The notes: a model not told the origin generated them from the sequence alone. 64,000 nucleotides of DNA from Streptomyces violaceorubidus (GCF_000717995.1 NZ_JODM01000029.1:18274-82273); one strand, 5' to 3'. Positions 44,103 through 54,694 are shown, counted from the stretch's first letter. Numbers and translations are program-made.

Positions 44103-44678
44103 GTGGACCGTGCAGATGTCGGAGCGCTCGTCCAGTCGGCGGCCGACGGGGACGCGGCGGCCTGGAAGTCACTGGTGGACGGGCTCGGCCCGCTCGTGTG
44201 GTCCGTGGCCAGGTCGCACGGGCTCTCCGACGCCGACGCGCACGAGGTGTACCAGACCGCCTGGTTCCGCTTCGCCCAGCACCTGGGGCGGATCAGGGAA
44301 CCGGAGAAGACCGGCTCCTGGCTGGCCAGCACGGCCCGGCACGAGTGCCTGAAGCTGCTCAGGGCCTCCAAGCGGTGGACGCCGACCGACGACCCGCAGC
44401 TGCTCGACCGGCCGAGCGAGGACCGCACGCCGGAGGAGTCGGTGCTTGACTCCGAGGAGGCCGCCGCGCAGACCGAGCGCGTACGGCTGCTGTGGCAGGA
44501 GTTCGAGGAACTGGGCGAGCGCTGCCGCCAGTTGCTGCGCGTGCTGATCTCCTCGCCACCGCCCAGTTATCAGGAGGTGTCCGCCGCGCTGGGTATCGCG
44601 GTGGGCAGCATCGGGCCGATGCGCCAGCGCTGTCTGCGCCGGTTGCGGGCCCGGCTGGAGGCACGGGGGACGAAATGA
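44103..44678 (+). CDS. ECF-type RNA polymerase sigma factor
   Basis: A 191-residue sigma-70-family factor with only regions 2 and 4. Region 2: LGPLVWSVARSHGLSDADAHEV, then YQTAWFRFAQHLGRIREPEKTGSWL. Region 4: LISSPPPSYQEVSAALGIAVG with the recognition-helix segment SIGPMRQRCLRRLRARL. GTG chosen with GAGGGG seven bases upstream; an in-frame ATG at 44079 is possible. No anti-sigma factor with a membrane segment is adjacent; instead the gene overlaps a small acidic protein gene by four bases. Likely targets are this module's own promoters, but no clear consensus was found. Confidence 0.9.
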   Translation: MDRADVGALVQSAADGDAAAWKSLVDGLGPLVWSVARSHGLSDADAHEVYQTAWFRFAQHLGRIREPEKTGSWLASTARHECLKLLRASKRWTPTDDPQLLDRPSEDRTPEESVLDSEEAAAQTERVRLLWQEFEELGERCRQLLRVLISSPPPSYQEVSAALGIAVGSIGPMRQRCLRRLRARLEARGTK

Positions 44679-45166
44679 GCGATCTGAACGACGAGTACGG
44701 CGAGCGCGACGCGCCCGACGAGCGGGACGCGGAGCTGTACGACGGTCTCCTGGAGGAGGAACTGCGGCAGGCCGCCGCGATCCTCGACCCGGTCCCGGCC
44801 GAGCTGCGGCGCACGGCCGTCGACGCCTTCGCCCTGCGCGACCTGGACGCCCGCGTCGCCGAGCTGACCTTCGACTCGCTGGTGGACGGCATCCCCGTCA
44901 GGGGGGAGGCGGACCCGCCGCGGATGCTGACCTTCCAGTCGGACGGGGTGACCGTCGACGTCGAGGTGACCGCCGAGGGCCTGATCGGCCAGCTGCTGCC
45001 GCCCGGCCCGGCCGGGATCGAGGTGCTGAGCGGCCCCCGCGCGCATGCCCGGCTGACGGCCGACGACATGGGCCGCTTCACCGGCGAGGCCCCGCCCGCC
45101 GGCCCCTTCGCGCTGCGGCTGCGCACCGGCCGGGAGGTGGTCGTGACGGAGTGGCTGCGCGCCTGA
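44675..45166 (+). CDS. Small acidic protein co-translated with the sigma factor
   Basis: A 163-residue protein not belonging to a family I can name with certainty. N-terminal ~35 residues are very acidic (NDEYGERDAPDERDAELYDG), followed by a helical stretch (EEELRQAAAILDPVPAELRR) and a beta-rich C-terminal half (TFQSDGVTVDVEVTAEGLIG, FALRLRTGREVVVTEWLRA). No membrane segment or Zn-binding HxxxCxxC, so it is not a standard ZAS anti-sigma factor. ATGA overlap with the sigma gene implies linked stoichiometry; it may be a cytosolic antagonist, adaptor or protease substrate (inference). Confidence 0.75.
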   Translation: MSDLNDEYGERDAPDERDAELYDGLLEEELRQAAAILDPVPAELRRTAVDAFALRDLDARVAELTFDSLVDGIPVRGEADPPRMLTFQSDGVTVDVEVTAEGLIGQLLPPGPAGIEVLSGPRAHARLTADDMGRFTGEAPPAGPFALRLRTGREVVVTEWLRA

Positions 45167-45405
45167 CCCCTGAGCACGGTCCCGCGGCGCGGGGCCACCT
45201 GGCCTGCCGGGGCCCGGAGGTACGGGAGCGCCCCCGCCCTGGGTGTCGCCCGCGGCGGGCCACGCCCCGGCACCCTCGCCGGGCCCCGCCTGCGCGGGCA
45301 GGGGAAGTGGAGCCGACGGGGCGCCCTGCCCCTGCACCCGGGCCGGGACCGCGAGCGGCGGCCCCGGCAGCCCGGACGGGGCTCACGTGCGGGGCGCGGT
45401 CGTCC

Positions 45406-46203
45406 TCAGACCGACACGGCGTCGACGAGCGCCGCCAGCGACCCGGCGAGCCGGGACAGCCCCGGCCCGGCCGGACCACCCGGCTCCGTCATGTAGGTGT
45501 CCCGGCGGATCTCCACCATCAGCGCACCGACCTCGCTCCGCGTGCCGTGAAAGTCCAGCGGTACGTACGTCCCGCGGAACGGGCTGTCCAGGCCCGTCTC
45601 CCCGCAGGGGGCGAACGCCTCCCGGGCCGCGGCGAGCAGCCCGGGCGGGGTGTGGAAGGCGTCGGTGCCCAGGCAGACGGGCGGGCGCGGGCCCTCGCCG
45701 TGCAGTTCGTAGGGGAGCGGCTCGGCCGGGTAGGAGTGCACGTCGACGATCACGGCCCGGCCGGTGGCCGCGATCCGGTCGGCGACCGCCTCGGTCATCG
45801 CCCGCGCGTACGGCCGGAAGTACCGCTCGATCAGCGGCGCGGGGTCCGTGTCCGCGGGGCGCAGCTCCGCGCGGTGCGAGGTCCGCGTGTACACGGCGCC
45901 CATCCCCACGGCCGCCATCTCCTCCCGCCCGTCCGGGAACCGCTCCGGGTCGACGACCAGCCGCGAGGCCCGGTTCACGAACCGCCAGGGCGTGAGACCG
46001 GCCAGCTCGGCGGCCCGCCCGGCGATCTCCGCGGTGTGCGAGTCGGTCATGTGGTCCAGCTCCCGCTCCAGCTCCGCGTCCGGGAGCACGATGCCGGCCC
46101 GGACGTCGGCCGGGATCCGACGGGAGGAGTGCGGCACGTGCAGGAGGACGGGGGAGTGCGCGGCACCCGGCAGCAGCTCGAAGGCGGGTGGGGCGTCGGT
46201 CAC
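45406..46203 (-). CDS. N-formylglutamate amidohydrolase family protein
   Basis: A 265-residue zinc amidohydrolase of the N-formylglutamate deformylase family (HutG-type in histidine degradation). Motifs: VLLHVPHSSRRIP at the N-terminus, MTDSHTAEIAGRAAELAG, FVNRASRLVVDPERFPD, and the metal/catalytic segment VIVDVHSYPAEPLPYE. GTG start chosen at the beginning of homology. No other hut gene is in the window. It stands alone; the 239-bp gap to the upstream module has nothing recognisable. Confidence 0.85.
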   Translation of the reverse strand: MTDAPPAFELLPGAAHSPVLLHVPHSSRRIPADVRAGIVLPDAELERELDHMTDSHTAEIAGRAAELAGLTPWRFVNRASRLVVDPERFPDGREEMAAVGMGAVYTRTSHRAELRPADTDPAPLIERYFRPYARAMTEAVADRIAATGRAVIVDVHSYPAEPLPYELHGEGPRPPVCLGTDAFHTPPGLLAAAREAFAPCGETGLDSPFRGTYVPLDFHGTRSEVGALMVEIRRDTYMTEPGGPAGPGLSRLAGSLAALVDAVSV

Positions 46204-46330
46204 GGGGCGGCTCCGGGGGTGTTGTCGGTGGCGTGCGGCAGGACCGTGCCGCCGGTGCTGGGCGGCAAGGACGGGGCCTGCGCGGACGCGGACCCGCGGC
46301 AGCCGGCACACCATCAAACCGGTGAAGCGG

Positions 46331-46368
46331 CGGCACCCCGCCTCCGAGGGGACGGAGACGGGGTGCCG
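46331..46368 (-). terminator. icd terminator
   Basis: Stem CGGCACCCCG/CGGGGTGCCG plus an inner CTCC/GGAG stem, 26 bp after the icd stop on the minus strand. Confidence 0.8.
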
Positions 46369-46393
46369 GGGATCCCTGCGGGCCCGGGGAGGA

Positions 46394-48613
<2,220 letters not shown>

Positions 48614-48640
48614 CGGGTGCTCCGCTCCACGTCTGCAACA

Positions 48641-48658
48641 TTGCTCGACATCAAGATA
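48641..48658. promoter_or_regulatory. MarR/TamR-like operator in the icd promoter
   Basis: Imperfect dyad with core CTCGA-CA-TCAAG in TTGCTCGACATCAAGATA, 28-45 bp upstream of icd. In S. coelicolor the MarR-family regulator TamR is known to bind similar CTTGA/TCAAG palindromes before aconitase and isocitrate dehydrogenase genes (from memory). The left half-site is degenerate. Confidence 0.4.
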
Positions 48659-48715
48659 TCTCGTGATCGACCCCGGCTCGACAGGGGTCGCACGGAGATT
48701 CCGGCCACGCCGCGT

Positions 48716-49795
48716 TCAGGGGAGCGGGACGGTGTCCTCGCCCAGCCGCTGTTGCGGGAGGACCACGGCGCCCTGCTGGAGCGCGACCGTCCGCGCGGGC
48801 GACGGGATCCGGATGCCCTCCGCGCGGTAGCGCCGGTGCAGCCGCTTGATGAACTCGTGCTTGATCCGGTACTGGTCGCTGAACTCGCCCACGCCCAGGA
48901 TCACCGTGAAGCCGATCCGCGAGTCGCCGAAGGTGTGGAAGCGTATCGCCGGCTCGTGGTCCGGCACCGCGCCGCTGACCCCGGTCATCACCTCGGCGAT
49001 CACCTCGGTCGTCACCCGCTCCACGTGGTCCAGGTCACTGTCGTAGGAGACGCCGACCTGGACCAGCACGGTCAGCTGCTGCTCGGGCCGCATGAAGTTG
49101 GTCATGTTCGACTTCGCGAGCTGCCCGTTCGGGATGACGACCAGGTTGTTGGACAGCTCCCGGACGGTGGTCTGGCGCCAGTTGATGTCCTCGACGTAAC
49201 CCTCCTCGCCGCTGCTGAGCTGGATGTAGTCGCCCGGCTGCACGGTCTTGGAGGCGAGGATGTGGATGCCCGCGAAGAGGTTGGCCAGCGTGTCCTGGAG
49301 GGCCAGCGCGACCGCCAGACCGCCCACGCCCAGGGCGGTGAGCATCGGCGCGATGGAGACGCCCAGCGTCTGGAGGATCACCAGGAAGCCGAGGGCCAGC
49401 ACCAGGATCCTGGTGATGTTGACGAAGATCGTGGCCGACCCGGCGACGCCGGAGCGCGAGCTCGTCACCGTCCGCACCAGGCCGGCGATCACCCGGGCCG
49501 CCGTCACCGTGGCCACGAAGATCAGCAGCACCTGGAGCACCTGGTTGACGCTGTGCTGCACCGTCCGCGTCAGCGGCAGCGCCGCCGCCGCACCGGCCAC
49601 CCCGCCCGCGACCGCCGCCCACGGCGCCACCGTGCGCAGCGCGGCCACGATCACGTCGTCGCCGCTCCAGCGGGTGCGCCCGGCATGGCCCGCCAGCCAG
49701 CGCAGCAGCATGCGCAGCCCGAACGCGCCCAGCAGGCCCGCGCCCAGCGCGATGCCCGCGGGCAGCAGGTGGTCCATGGTCAGGTCTTCGGTCAC
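48716..49795 (-). CDS. Small-conductance mechanosensitive channel (MscS family)
   Basis: A 359-residue MscS-type channel that opens on hypo-osmotic membrane tension. Four hydrophobic segments are seen; the pore-lining helix is LTALGVGGLAVALALQDTLAN and the beta-domain follows (LASKTVQPGDYIQL, GYVEDINWRQTTVRELSNNLVVIPN, family motif with PN). The C-terminal domain is RIKHEFIKRLHRRYRAEGI. All MscS core parts are present. Single gene between icd and the APC permease. Confidence 0.92.
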   Translation of the reverse strand: MTEDLTMDHLLPAGIALGAGLLGAFGLRMLLRWLAGHAGRTRWSGDDVIVAALRTVAPWAAVAGGVAGAAAALPLTRTVQHSVNQVLQVLLIFVATVTAARVIAGLVRTVTSSRSGVAGSATIFVNITRILVLALGFLVILQTLGVSIAPMLTALGVGGLAVALALQDTLANLFAGIHILASKTVQPGDYIQLSSGEEGYVEDINWRQTTVRELSNNLVVIPNGQLAKSNMTNFMRPEQQLTVLVQVGVSYDSDLDHVERVTTEVIAEVMTGVSGAVPDHEPAIRFHTFGDSRIGFTVILGVGEFSDQYRIKHEFIKRLHRRYRAEGIRIPSPARTVALQQGAVVLPQQRLGEDTVPLP

Positions 49796-49938
49796 CGGCC
49801 GCCTCCAACGGAATGACTACGGGATGTCGGGGATGCGCGACCGGGCCGAACCGCAAGGCAGTTCGACCGGTGCGAGGGCTCATCCTGCCGTATCCGGAGC
49901 GGTGGTCCGTACCGTGCGACGGGGTGCCGCGGGACGTT

Positions 49939-51450
49939 TCAGACGATGCCCTCGGCGAGTTCCGCCTGCTCACGGTCGTCGCCGTAGGCCGCGGCCGTCG
50001 GGGTGCCGTACGAACGGCGGGCGACGAACCACCACACCGTGGCCAATACCAGGACGACGACCAGGGCGACCGCGGCGTAGTTCATCGTGCCGACCGTCAC
50101 CGGGGACGACTGGGGGAGGCAGAACAGCACGGTGACCAACGCCACCCACACCACCGCGACCCATCCGACCGGCCTGCTCCACCGGCCCAGGTTCCAGGGC
50201 CCGGGAGTGAACCGGTCGCCGGCCCGCAGCCGCAGCAGCACCGGGATGGCGTAGGCCGGGGTGATGCCGATGACGTTGATGGCGGTCACCGCGCCGTACG
50301 CCGTCGCCGAGTACAGGGACGGCAGCGCCAGCAGGCAGGCCACCGCCACCGACAGCCACACCGCGGCGACCGGGGTCTGGGTGCGGGCGGAGACCGTGCG
50401 CCACAGCGCGGAACCGGGCAGGGCGCCGTCCCGGCTGAACGCGAACACCATCCGGCTGGCGGCGGCCACCTCCGCGTTGCCGCAGAACAACTGGGCCACG
50501 ATCACCACCAGCAGCAGCGCGCTCGCACCGTCCGTGCCCAGCCCGTCGAGGAGGATCTGCGCGGGCGGCACCCCGGTCGCGCTGTCGCGCGTCGCGTCGT
50601 AGTCCTGGATGGCGAAGGTCAGTCCGGCCAGCAGCACGAAGCCCGCCAGCCACGACACCCAGATCGCCCGCACGATGCCGCGCGCCGCCGACACCGACGC
50701 GTTCGAGGTCTCCTCGGAGAGGTGGGCGGAGGCGTCGTAACCGGAGAAGGTGTACTGCGCGAGCAGCAGGCCGATCGCGGCCACGTACAGCGGGTTCTCC
50801 CAGCCCGTGTCGTTGACGAACTCGGTGAAGACGAAGGACGGCGACCGGTGGTGGTCGGGGACGATCGCCAGCGCGCCGACGATCAGCGCGACCCCGGCCA
50901 GGTGCCACCACACGCTGACGGAGTTGAGGACGCTGACCAGGCGCACGCCGAAGAGGTTGAGCGTGGCGTGCAGCAGCAGGATCACGACGAAGATCAGCAT
51001 CGTCTTCTCCGGCGTCGGCGCGAAGCCCCACTGGAGGTTCAGGAACGCACCCGTGAACAGCGCCGCCCCGTAGTCGATCCCGGCGATCGCGCCGAGCAGC
51101 CCCAGCAGGTTCAGCCAGCCGGTGTACCAGCCCCAGCGGCGCCCGCCGAGCCGGTCGGCCATGTAGTACAGCGCACCCGACGTCGGATACGCGCTGGTGA
51201 CCTCGGCCAGCGCCATCCCGACGCACAGGACGAACAGCCCGACGCCCGCCCAGCCCCACAGCATCACGGCGGGACCGCCGGTGCCCAGGCCGAAGCCGTA
51301 CAGCGTCATGCAGCCGGAGAGGATCGAGATCACCGAGAAGCTGATCGCGAAGTTGCCGAAGCCGCCCATGCGGCGGGCCAGCACCGGCCGGTAGCCGAGC
51401 TCGCGCAGGCGCTGTTCCTCGCTGACGGACGATGCAGAGGGGCGGGACAT
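49939..51450 (-). CDS. APC family amino acid/amine permease
   Basis: A 503-residue secondary transporter with 12 predicted helices, most like GABA/choline-type APC permeases (family 2.A.3.4). Landmarks are LGYRPVLARRMGGFGNFAISFSVISILSG, split by the first helix, EVTSAYPTSGALYYMADRLGG, YTFSGYDASAHLSEETSNAS and GDGALPGS-like loop FSRDGALPGSALWR. Substrate could be GABA, an amino acid or a polyamine; the last would suit glnA3, but the genes are 41 kb apart. Monocistronic, ATG start. Confidence 0.88.
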   Translation of the reverse strand: MSRPSASSVSEEQRLRELGYRPVLARRMGGFGNFAISFSVISILSGCMTLYGFGLGTGGPAVMLWGWAGVGLFVLCVGMALAEVTSAYPTSGALYYMADRLGGRRWGWYTGWLNLLGLLGAIAGIDYGAALFTGAFLNLQWGFAPTPEKTMLIFVVILLLHATLNLFGVRLVSVLNSVSVWWHLAGVALIVGALAIVPDHHRSPSFVFTEFVNDTGWENPLYVAAIGLLLAQYTFSGYDASAHLSEETSNASVSAARGIVRAIWVSWLAGFVLLAGLTFAIQDYDATRDSATGVPPAQILLDGLGTDGASALLLVVIVAQLFCGNAEVAAASRMVFAFSRDGALPGSALWRTVSARTQTPVAAVWLSVAVACLLALPSLYSATAYGAVTAINVIGITPAYAIPVLLRLRAGDRFTPGPWNLGRWSRPVGWVAVVWVALVTVLFCLPQSSPVTVGTMNYAAVALVVVLVLATVWWFVARRSYGTPTAAAYGDDREQAELAEGIV

Positions 51451-51481
51451 TGCGGACCTCCGGGACGGAAGGGATGGGGGG

Positions 51482-52504
51482 TCAGGGGCGTTTCCGGCCG
51501 TGGCCGTGGCCGTGGCCGCGGGCGCGGGCGGCCGAACGGCTGCGGGTGCGGGCCTGGAGGAACACCTCCACCGCCCGCCCGGCCGAACCGTCGCCCGGGG
51601 TCCGGCAGGCCCAGGGCAGCGGCGTCCAGTAGGAACCGAGCGCGTCGAACACCTGGTTCGCCTCTCGGAACCGCAGGGCGCCCCACAGCGCGTGGGCCAG
51701 GTGGTTCAGGTCCGGCAGGGAGCGCTCGTCCCGCGGGCAGAGAGTGAACCAGGAGTCGAACGCCTGCCGCGCCTCACGGGTGGCGTCCTCCGCCACCCAG
51801 TGCAGGTCCAGCGCCGCCTCCCGCGCACCCGAACGGCGGTAGCGCTCCACCCGCACGTACAGCGGCAGCACGTGCAGCGCCGAGCCGGGCGGCGCCGACC
51901 CCGCCGCCCAGTGGGCGAACCCGGCCGCCCGGGCGAGGCGTTCGTCGCCGCCGCGCGGATAGAGGAACTGCAGCATGCGGTGGTGGGCCTCCCGGTTGTA
52001 CGGGTCGCGCTTGCCGGCCTCGGCGAGCAGCCCCCACGGCCCCGGCGGCAGCATCGGCTCCGGCGGTGCCATCCGGTGCTCCTCCCAGCGCTGCCCCTCG
52101 TCCAGCCGGGCCAGCGCCAGCAGACACACCCACGGCACCGGGTCGTGGGGCGCGGCCCGCGTCGCCGCGTCGCAGGCGTGCCAGGCCTGCGGCCACAGTT
52201 CGCGGGTGCGGGGATGGTCCTCGCGGTACGCCCGCAGCGCGCGCTCCACCACCACCCGGGCGTGCATCACCGCGGCCGTCGCGCTGTCCGGCTCCTCCGC
52301 GAGCCAGGCCCGCACCACGTCCGTACCGGCGGCGGAGGCGGCCAGCACCTGGGTGCGCCGGGTCCACTGCGACCAGGACCGGGTCTGCTCCAGCAGGATG
52401 CGCATCGACATCCAGCGCCCGGCCCGCACCTCCTGGAGGGCGGAGCGCAGCGCGCTGTCGTGGCCGGCGGGGTCGTAGGCGGGCTGTGCTCCGTCCCTGG
52501 CCAT
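51482..52504 (-). CDS. Hypothetical TPR-like protein
   Basis: A 340-residue soluble protein conserved in appearance with Streptomyces hypotheticals; I do not recognise a named domain. It is mostly alpha-helical with TPR/SEL1-like spacing (RTQVLAASAAGTDVVRAWL, DSATAAVMHARVVVERALRAY, WLLALARL-type helices, FREANQVFDALGSYW). The C-terminal 20 residues are basic with alternating Gly-His. ATG at 52504 chosen; a GTG three bases earlier is possible. It is 31 bp downstream of nothing coding and 31 bp before the APC gene start, so it may lead that transcript. Confidence 0.65.
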   Translation of the reverse strand: MARDGAQPAYDPAGHDSALRSALQEVRAGRWMSMRILLEQTRSWSQWTRRTQVLAASAAGTDVVRAWLAEEPDSATAAVMHARVVVERALRAYREDHPRTRELWPQAWHACDAATRAAPHDPVPWVCLLALARLDEGQRWEEHRMAPPEPMLPPGPWGLLAEAGKRDPYNREAHHRMLQFLYPRGGDERLARAAGFAHWAAGSAPPGSALHVLPLYVRVERYRRSGAREAALDLHWVAEDATREARQAFDSWFTLCPRDERSLPDLNHLAHALWGALRFREANQVFDALGSYWTPLPWACRTPGDGSAGRAVEVFLQARTRSRSAARARGHGHGHGRKRP

Positions 52505-52610
52505 CACACGCCCGCTGCGAGGAGCGGAACGGACCGTACGGCAGCGTGGCGTGACAAACAGCCCTCCCCGGGGGCGGTGGTGCGGTGGTCGAGCGGTCGG
52601 CGCACACTAT

Positions 52611-52659
52611 AGAGGCGGAGGTTCCGCCTCTGTTCCGTTTTGCGGCAGCGGCGCAAAAC
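52611..52659. promoter_or_regulatory. Two adjacent strong palindromes upstream of the FGGY-kinase remnant
   Basis: First: arms AGAGGCGGA and TCCGCCTCT around GGT (52611-52631). Second: arms GTTTTGCG and CGCAAAAC around seven bases (52637-52659). Both are perfect. They lie ~120-160 bp before the kinase start and look like operators for a DeoR/IclR-type sugar regulator; alternatively the first could end a short transcript. Confidence 0.5.
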
Positions 52660-52775
52660 CTGTACCACCAGCGCGAATTGACTGCCCGTCAGGCACTCTT
52701 GACGCGGTGTGTCCGCGAGGGCAGGCTGGCGTGCGGTGATCGCCGAGACTTCGGCGCGGGAGCGGGGAGGTGCTG

Positions 52776-53262
52776 GTGCCGGAGTCGGTGCTCGCCGTCG
52801 ACCAGGGCACGTCCGGCACCAAGGCGCTGGTCGTCTGCCCCGAGCGCGGTGTGGTCGGCACCGGTTTCGCCGAGGTCCGGCCCCGGTACCTGCCCGGCGG
52901 CCTGGTGGAGGTGGACCCCGAGGAGCTGTACGGCTCGGTGGTCGACGCCGGGCGGCGGGCGCTCGCCGACGCGGGCGAACCGGTCACCGCGATGGGCCTG
53001 GCCAACCAGGGCGAGACCGTGCTCGCCTGGGACCCGGACACCGGCCGCCCGCTCACCGACGCGCTGGTCTGGCAGGACCGCCGTGCGGAACCCCTCTGCG
53101 CCGAACTGGCCGCCCACGCAGAGGAGTTGCGCCACCTGACCGGCCTGCCCCTGGACCCGTACTTCGCCGCGCCGAAAATGGCCTGGATACGACGGCACCT
53201 CACCCGCGCGGGCCGTGTCACCACCTCCGACACCTGGCTCGTCCACCGCCTCACCGGCGCCC
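52776..53262 (+). pseudogene. FGGY-family carbohydrate kinase, N-terminal fragment
   Basis: The first ~162 residues of a xylulokinase/glycerol-kinase-like enzyme: phosphate motif VLAVDQGTSGTKALVV, then GLVEVDPEELY, MGLANQGETVLAWD, ALVWQDRRAEPL and PYFAAPKMAWIRRHL. Start GTG with GGGGAGG five bases upstream. Homology ends at SDTWLVHRLTGA, where a full kinase would go on for ~320 residues including the second ATPase half. The frame stays open past this point but encodes nothing kinase-like, so it is a truncated gene joined to an oxidoreductase tail. Confidence 0.85.
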
Positions 53263-53694
53263 AGCGTGCTCCACGCGGCCGAGAGCGCGGCCACGGCGGC
53301 CCGCGAGGGCGCGCACGCCGCGACCGCCGTACGCGACTGGCTCACGGACGGCCCGGGACCGGACCCGACGGACGCGACCGACCCGACGGAAGCGACCGAC
53401 CCGACGTACCCGACGGACCTGGACTGGCCCGGCGGCGTCCCCCTGGTCGCCGGCCCGCCGCTGCTGCACGTCACCCCGAACCGCGTCGCTCCCGGCGACC
53501 GCTTCCCCTACCTCCTGCGCACGTCCCTCCCGCTGCCCCGCCCCGTCCTGCACGTCACCCAGGACGGCCGCCTGCTGCACCGCGAGCGGTGCCGCCTCAC
53601 CACCGCCGTACCGCACCGTCCGTTCAGCCTCACGGCACGCTGGACGCACCGGGTCGACCCCGGCGGCGGACCGGTGCGCCTCACCGTCACCTGA
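53263..53694 (+). pseudogene. C-terminal tail of an FAD-dependent oxidoreductase
   Basis: Beginning right at the kinase break and in another frame: SVLHAAESAATAAREGAHAA, then VRDWLTDG, a repeat-rich linker, and a beta-rich end (VPLVAGPPLLHVTPNRVAPG, RPVLHVTQDGRLLHRERC). This resembles the last part of FAD/NAD(P)-dependent oxidoreductases found next to FGGY kinases in actinobacteria. The FAD- and NAD-binding domains (GxGxxG) are absent and there is no start codon. It is the second half of a deletion fusion. Confidence 0.65.
53362..53415 (+). repeat. Three 18-bp tandem repeats in the oxidoreductase remnant
   Basis: Units GACCCGACGGACGCGACC (53362), a copy with one change (53380) and a third, more diverged one (53398). 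In the remnant's frame they encode repeating Asp-Pro-Thr units. Confidence 0.85.
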
Positions 53695-53713
53695 CCTGCC
53701 GTCCGCGAGACCC

Positions 53714-54694
53714 TCAGATCACCCGTGCCCGCACCAGCGCCGCCAGCGTCAGCGCCCCCGGCAGCAGCGGCAGCCACACCGTCAGCAGCCTGAACGCCAG
53801 CACCACCGCCGTGGCCACGGCCGCCGGCCCGCCCGCCGCCACCAGCGCCACGACCAGCGCCGCCTCCACCGAGCCGATGCCGCCCGGGGTGGGCACCAGC
53901 GCCACCGCCACCGTCGCCGCGAGGTACGCCACCGCCAGGTGACCGGCCGGCAGCGTCAGTCCCAGCGACCGGCCCACCAGGACCAGCGCCGAGGCCTGCA
54001 ACGCCGGGAAGGCCAGCGCGCCGCCCCACAGCGCCAGCGCCCGAGCGGGCCGGGCGTGCACCGAGCGGGCCTCGCCCAGTGCCGTCCGCAGGAAGGAGAC
54101 CAGCGCACCGCGCAACCGCGACGACAGCGCCAGCACCCCCGCCGCCACGACCGGAACCGCGCCCGCCACCATCAGCAGCGGCCCCACGGCACCCTCGGGC
54201 AGCAGCGTGCCGAGCCGCAGCGCGTCCGGGAACGCGATCAGCAGGGCACCCAGCAGGGCGAGGCGGCCCACGCTCTCCGCCAGCAGATAGAGCGCGAGCG
54301 CGGCCGAGGAACGGGCGAGCGGCAGTCCGCACACCGTCAGGAACCGCAGGTTCACCGCGCTCGCGCCCAGGCCCGTCGGCAGCAGGTGGTTGGCCGCGCC
54401 GGCCGCGAACTGGGTGGCCAGCAGCCGCCGCCGGGGCAGCCGCTCCACCACCGCGCCCTGCCGGGTGAAGGCAGCCGCGACCCAGGTCAGACAGGTCGCC
54501 AGGGCCGCGGCCAGCAGCCAGGGCCAGCGGGCCGTGGCAAGCTGACCGAAACCCGCCGCCAGCACGGACCGGTGCCGCACCGCCACCACGCCCACCAGGA
54601 GCAGCGGAAGCACGCACAGGACCCTGCGGACCGGGACGCGGCGCAGGAGTGGCTTCTCGGGGACTCGAACCGCTGTCGTCACAGCACAAGACAT
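53714..54694 (-). CDS. Lysylphosphatidylglycerol synthase TM-region/UPF0104-like membrane protein
   Basis: A 326-residue integral membrane protein with about eight helices and no soluble synthetase domain, of the AglD/LPG-synthase transmembrane family (flippase-like). Typical segments are FAAGAANHLLPTGLGASAVNL, LYLLAESVGRLALLGALL and VALVPTPGGIGSVEAALVVALV. Such proteins flip or modify lipids. Start ATG is directly after GGGGGA, so a GTG at 54682 is also possible. It is divergent from the SoxR-box exporter. Confidence 0.82.
   Translation of the reverse strand: MSCAVTTAVRVPEKPLLRRVPVRRVLCVLPLLLVGVVAVRHRSVLAAGFGQLATARWPWLLAAALATCLTWVAAAFTRQGAVVERLPRRRLLATQFAAGAANHLLPTGLGASAVNLRFLTVCGLPLARSSAALALYLLAESVGRLALLGALLIAFPDALRLGTLLPEGAVGPLLMVAGAVPVVAAGVLALSSRLRGALVSFLRTALGEARSVHARPARALALWGGALAFPALQASALVLVGRSLGLTLPAGHLAVAYLAATVAVALVPTPGGIGSVEAALVVALVAAGGPAAVATAVVLAFRLLTVWLPLLPGALTLAALVRARVI

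Noticed and set aside
45167..45405. Small gene in the gap between the sigma module and the N-formylglutamate amidohydrolase
   Set aside because: Open frames here are Pro/Arg/Gly-rich with no ribosome site or recognisable similarity; nothing supported.
52770..53942. A complete 390-residue kinase-like gene
   Set aside because: Kinase similarity ends at about residue 162; the remaining codons are a shadow of the oxidoreductase remnant in another frame and of the following minus-strand gene.
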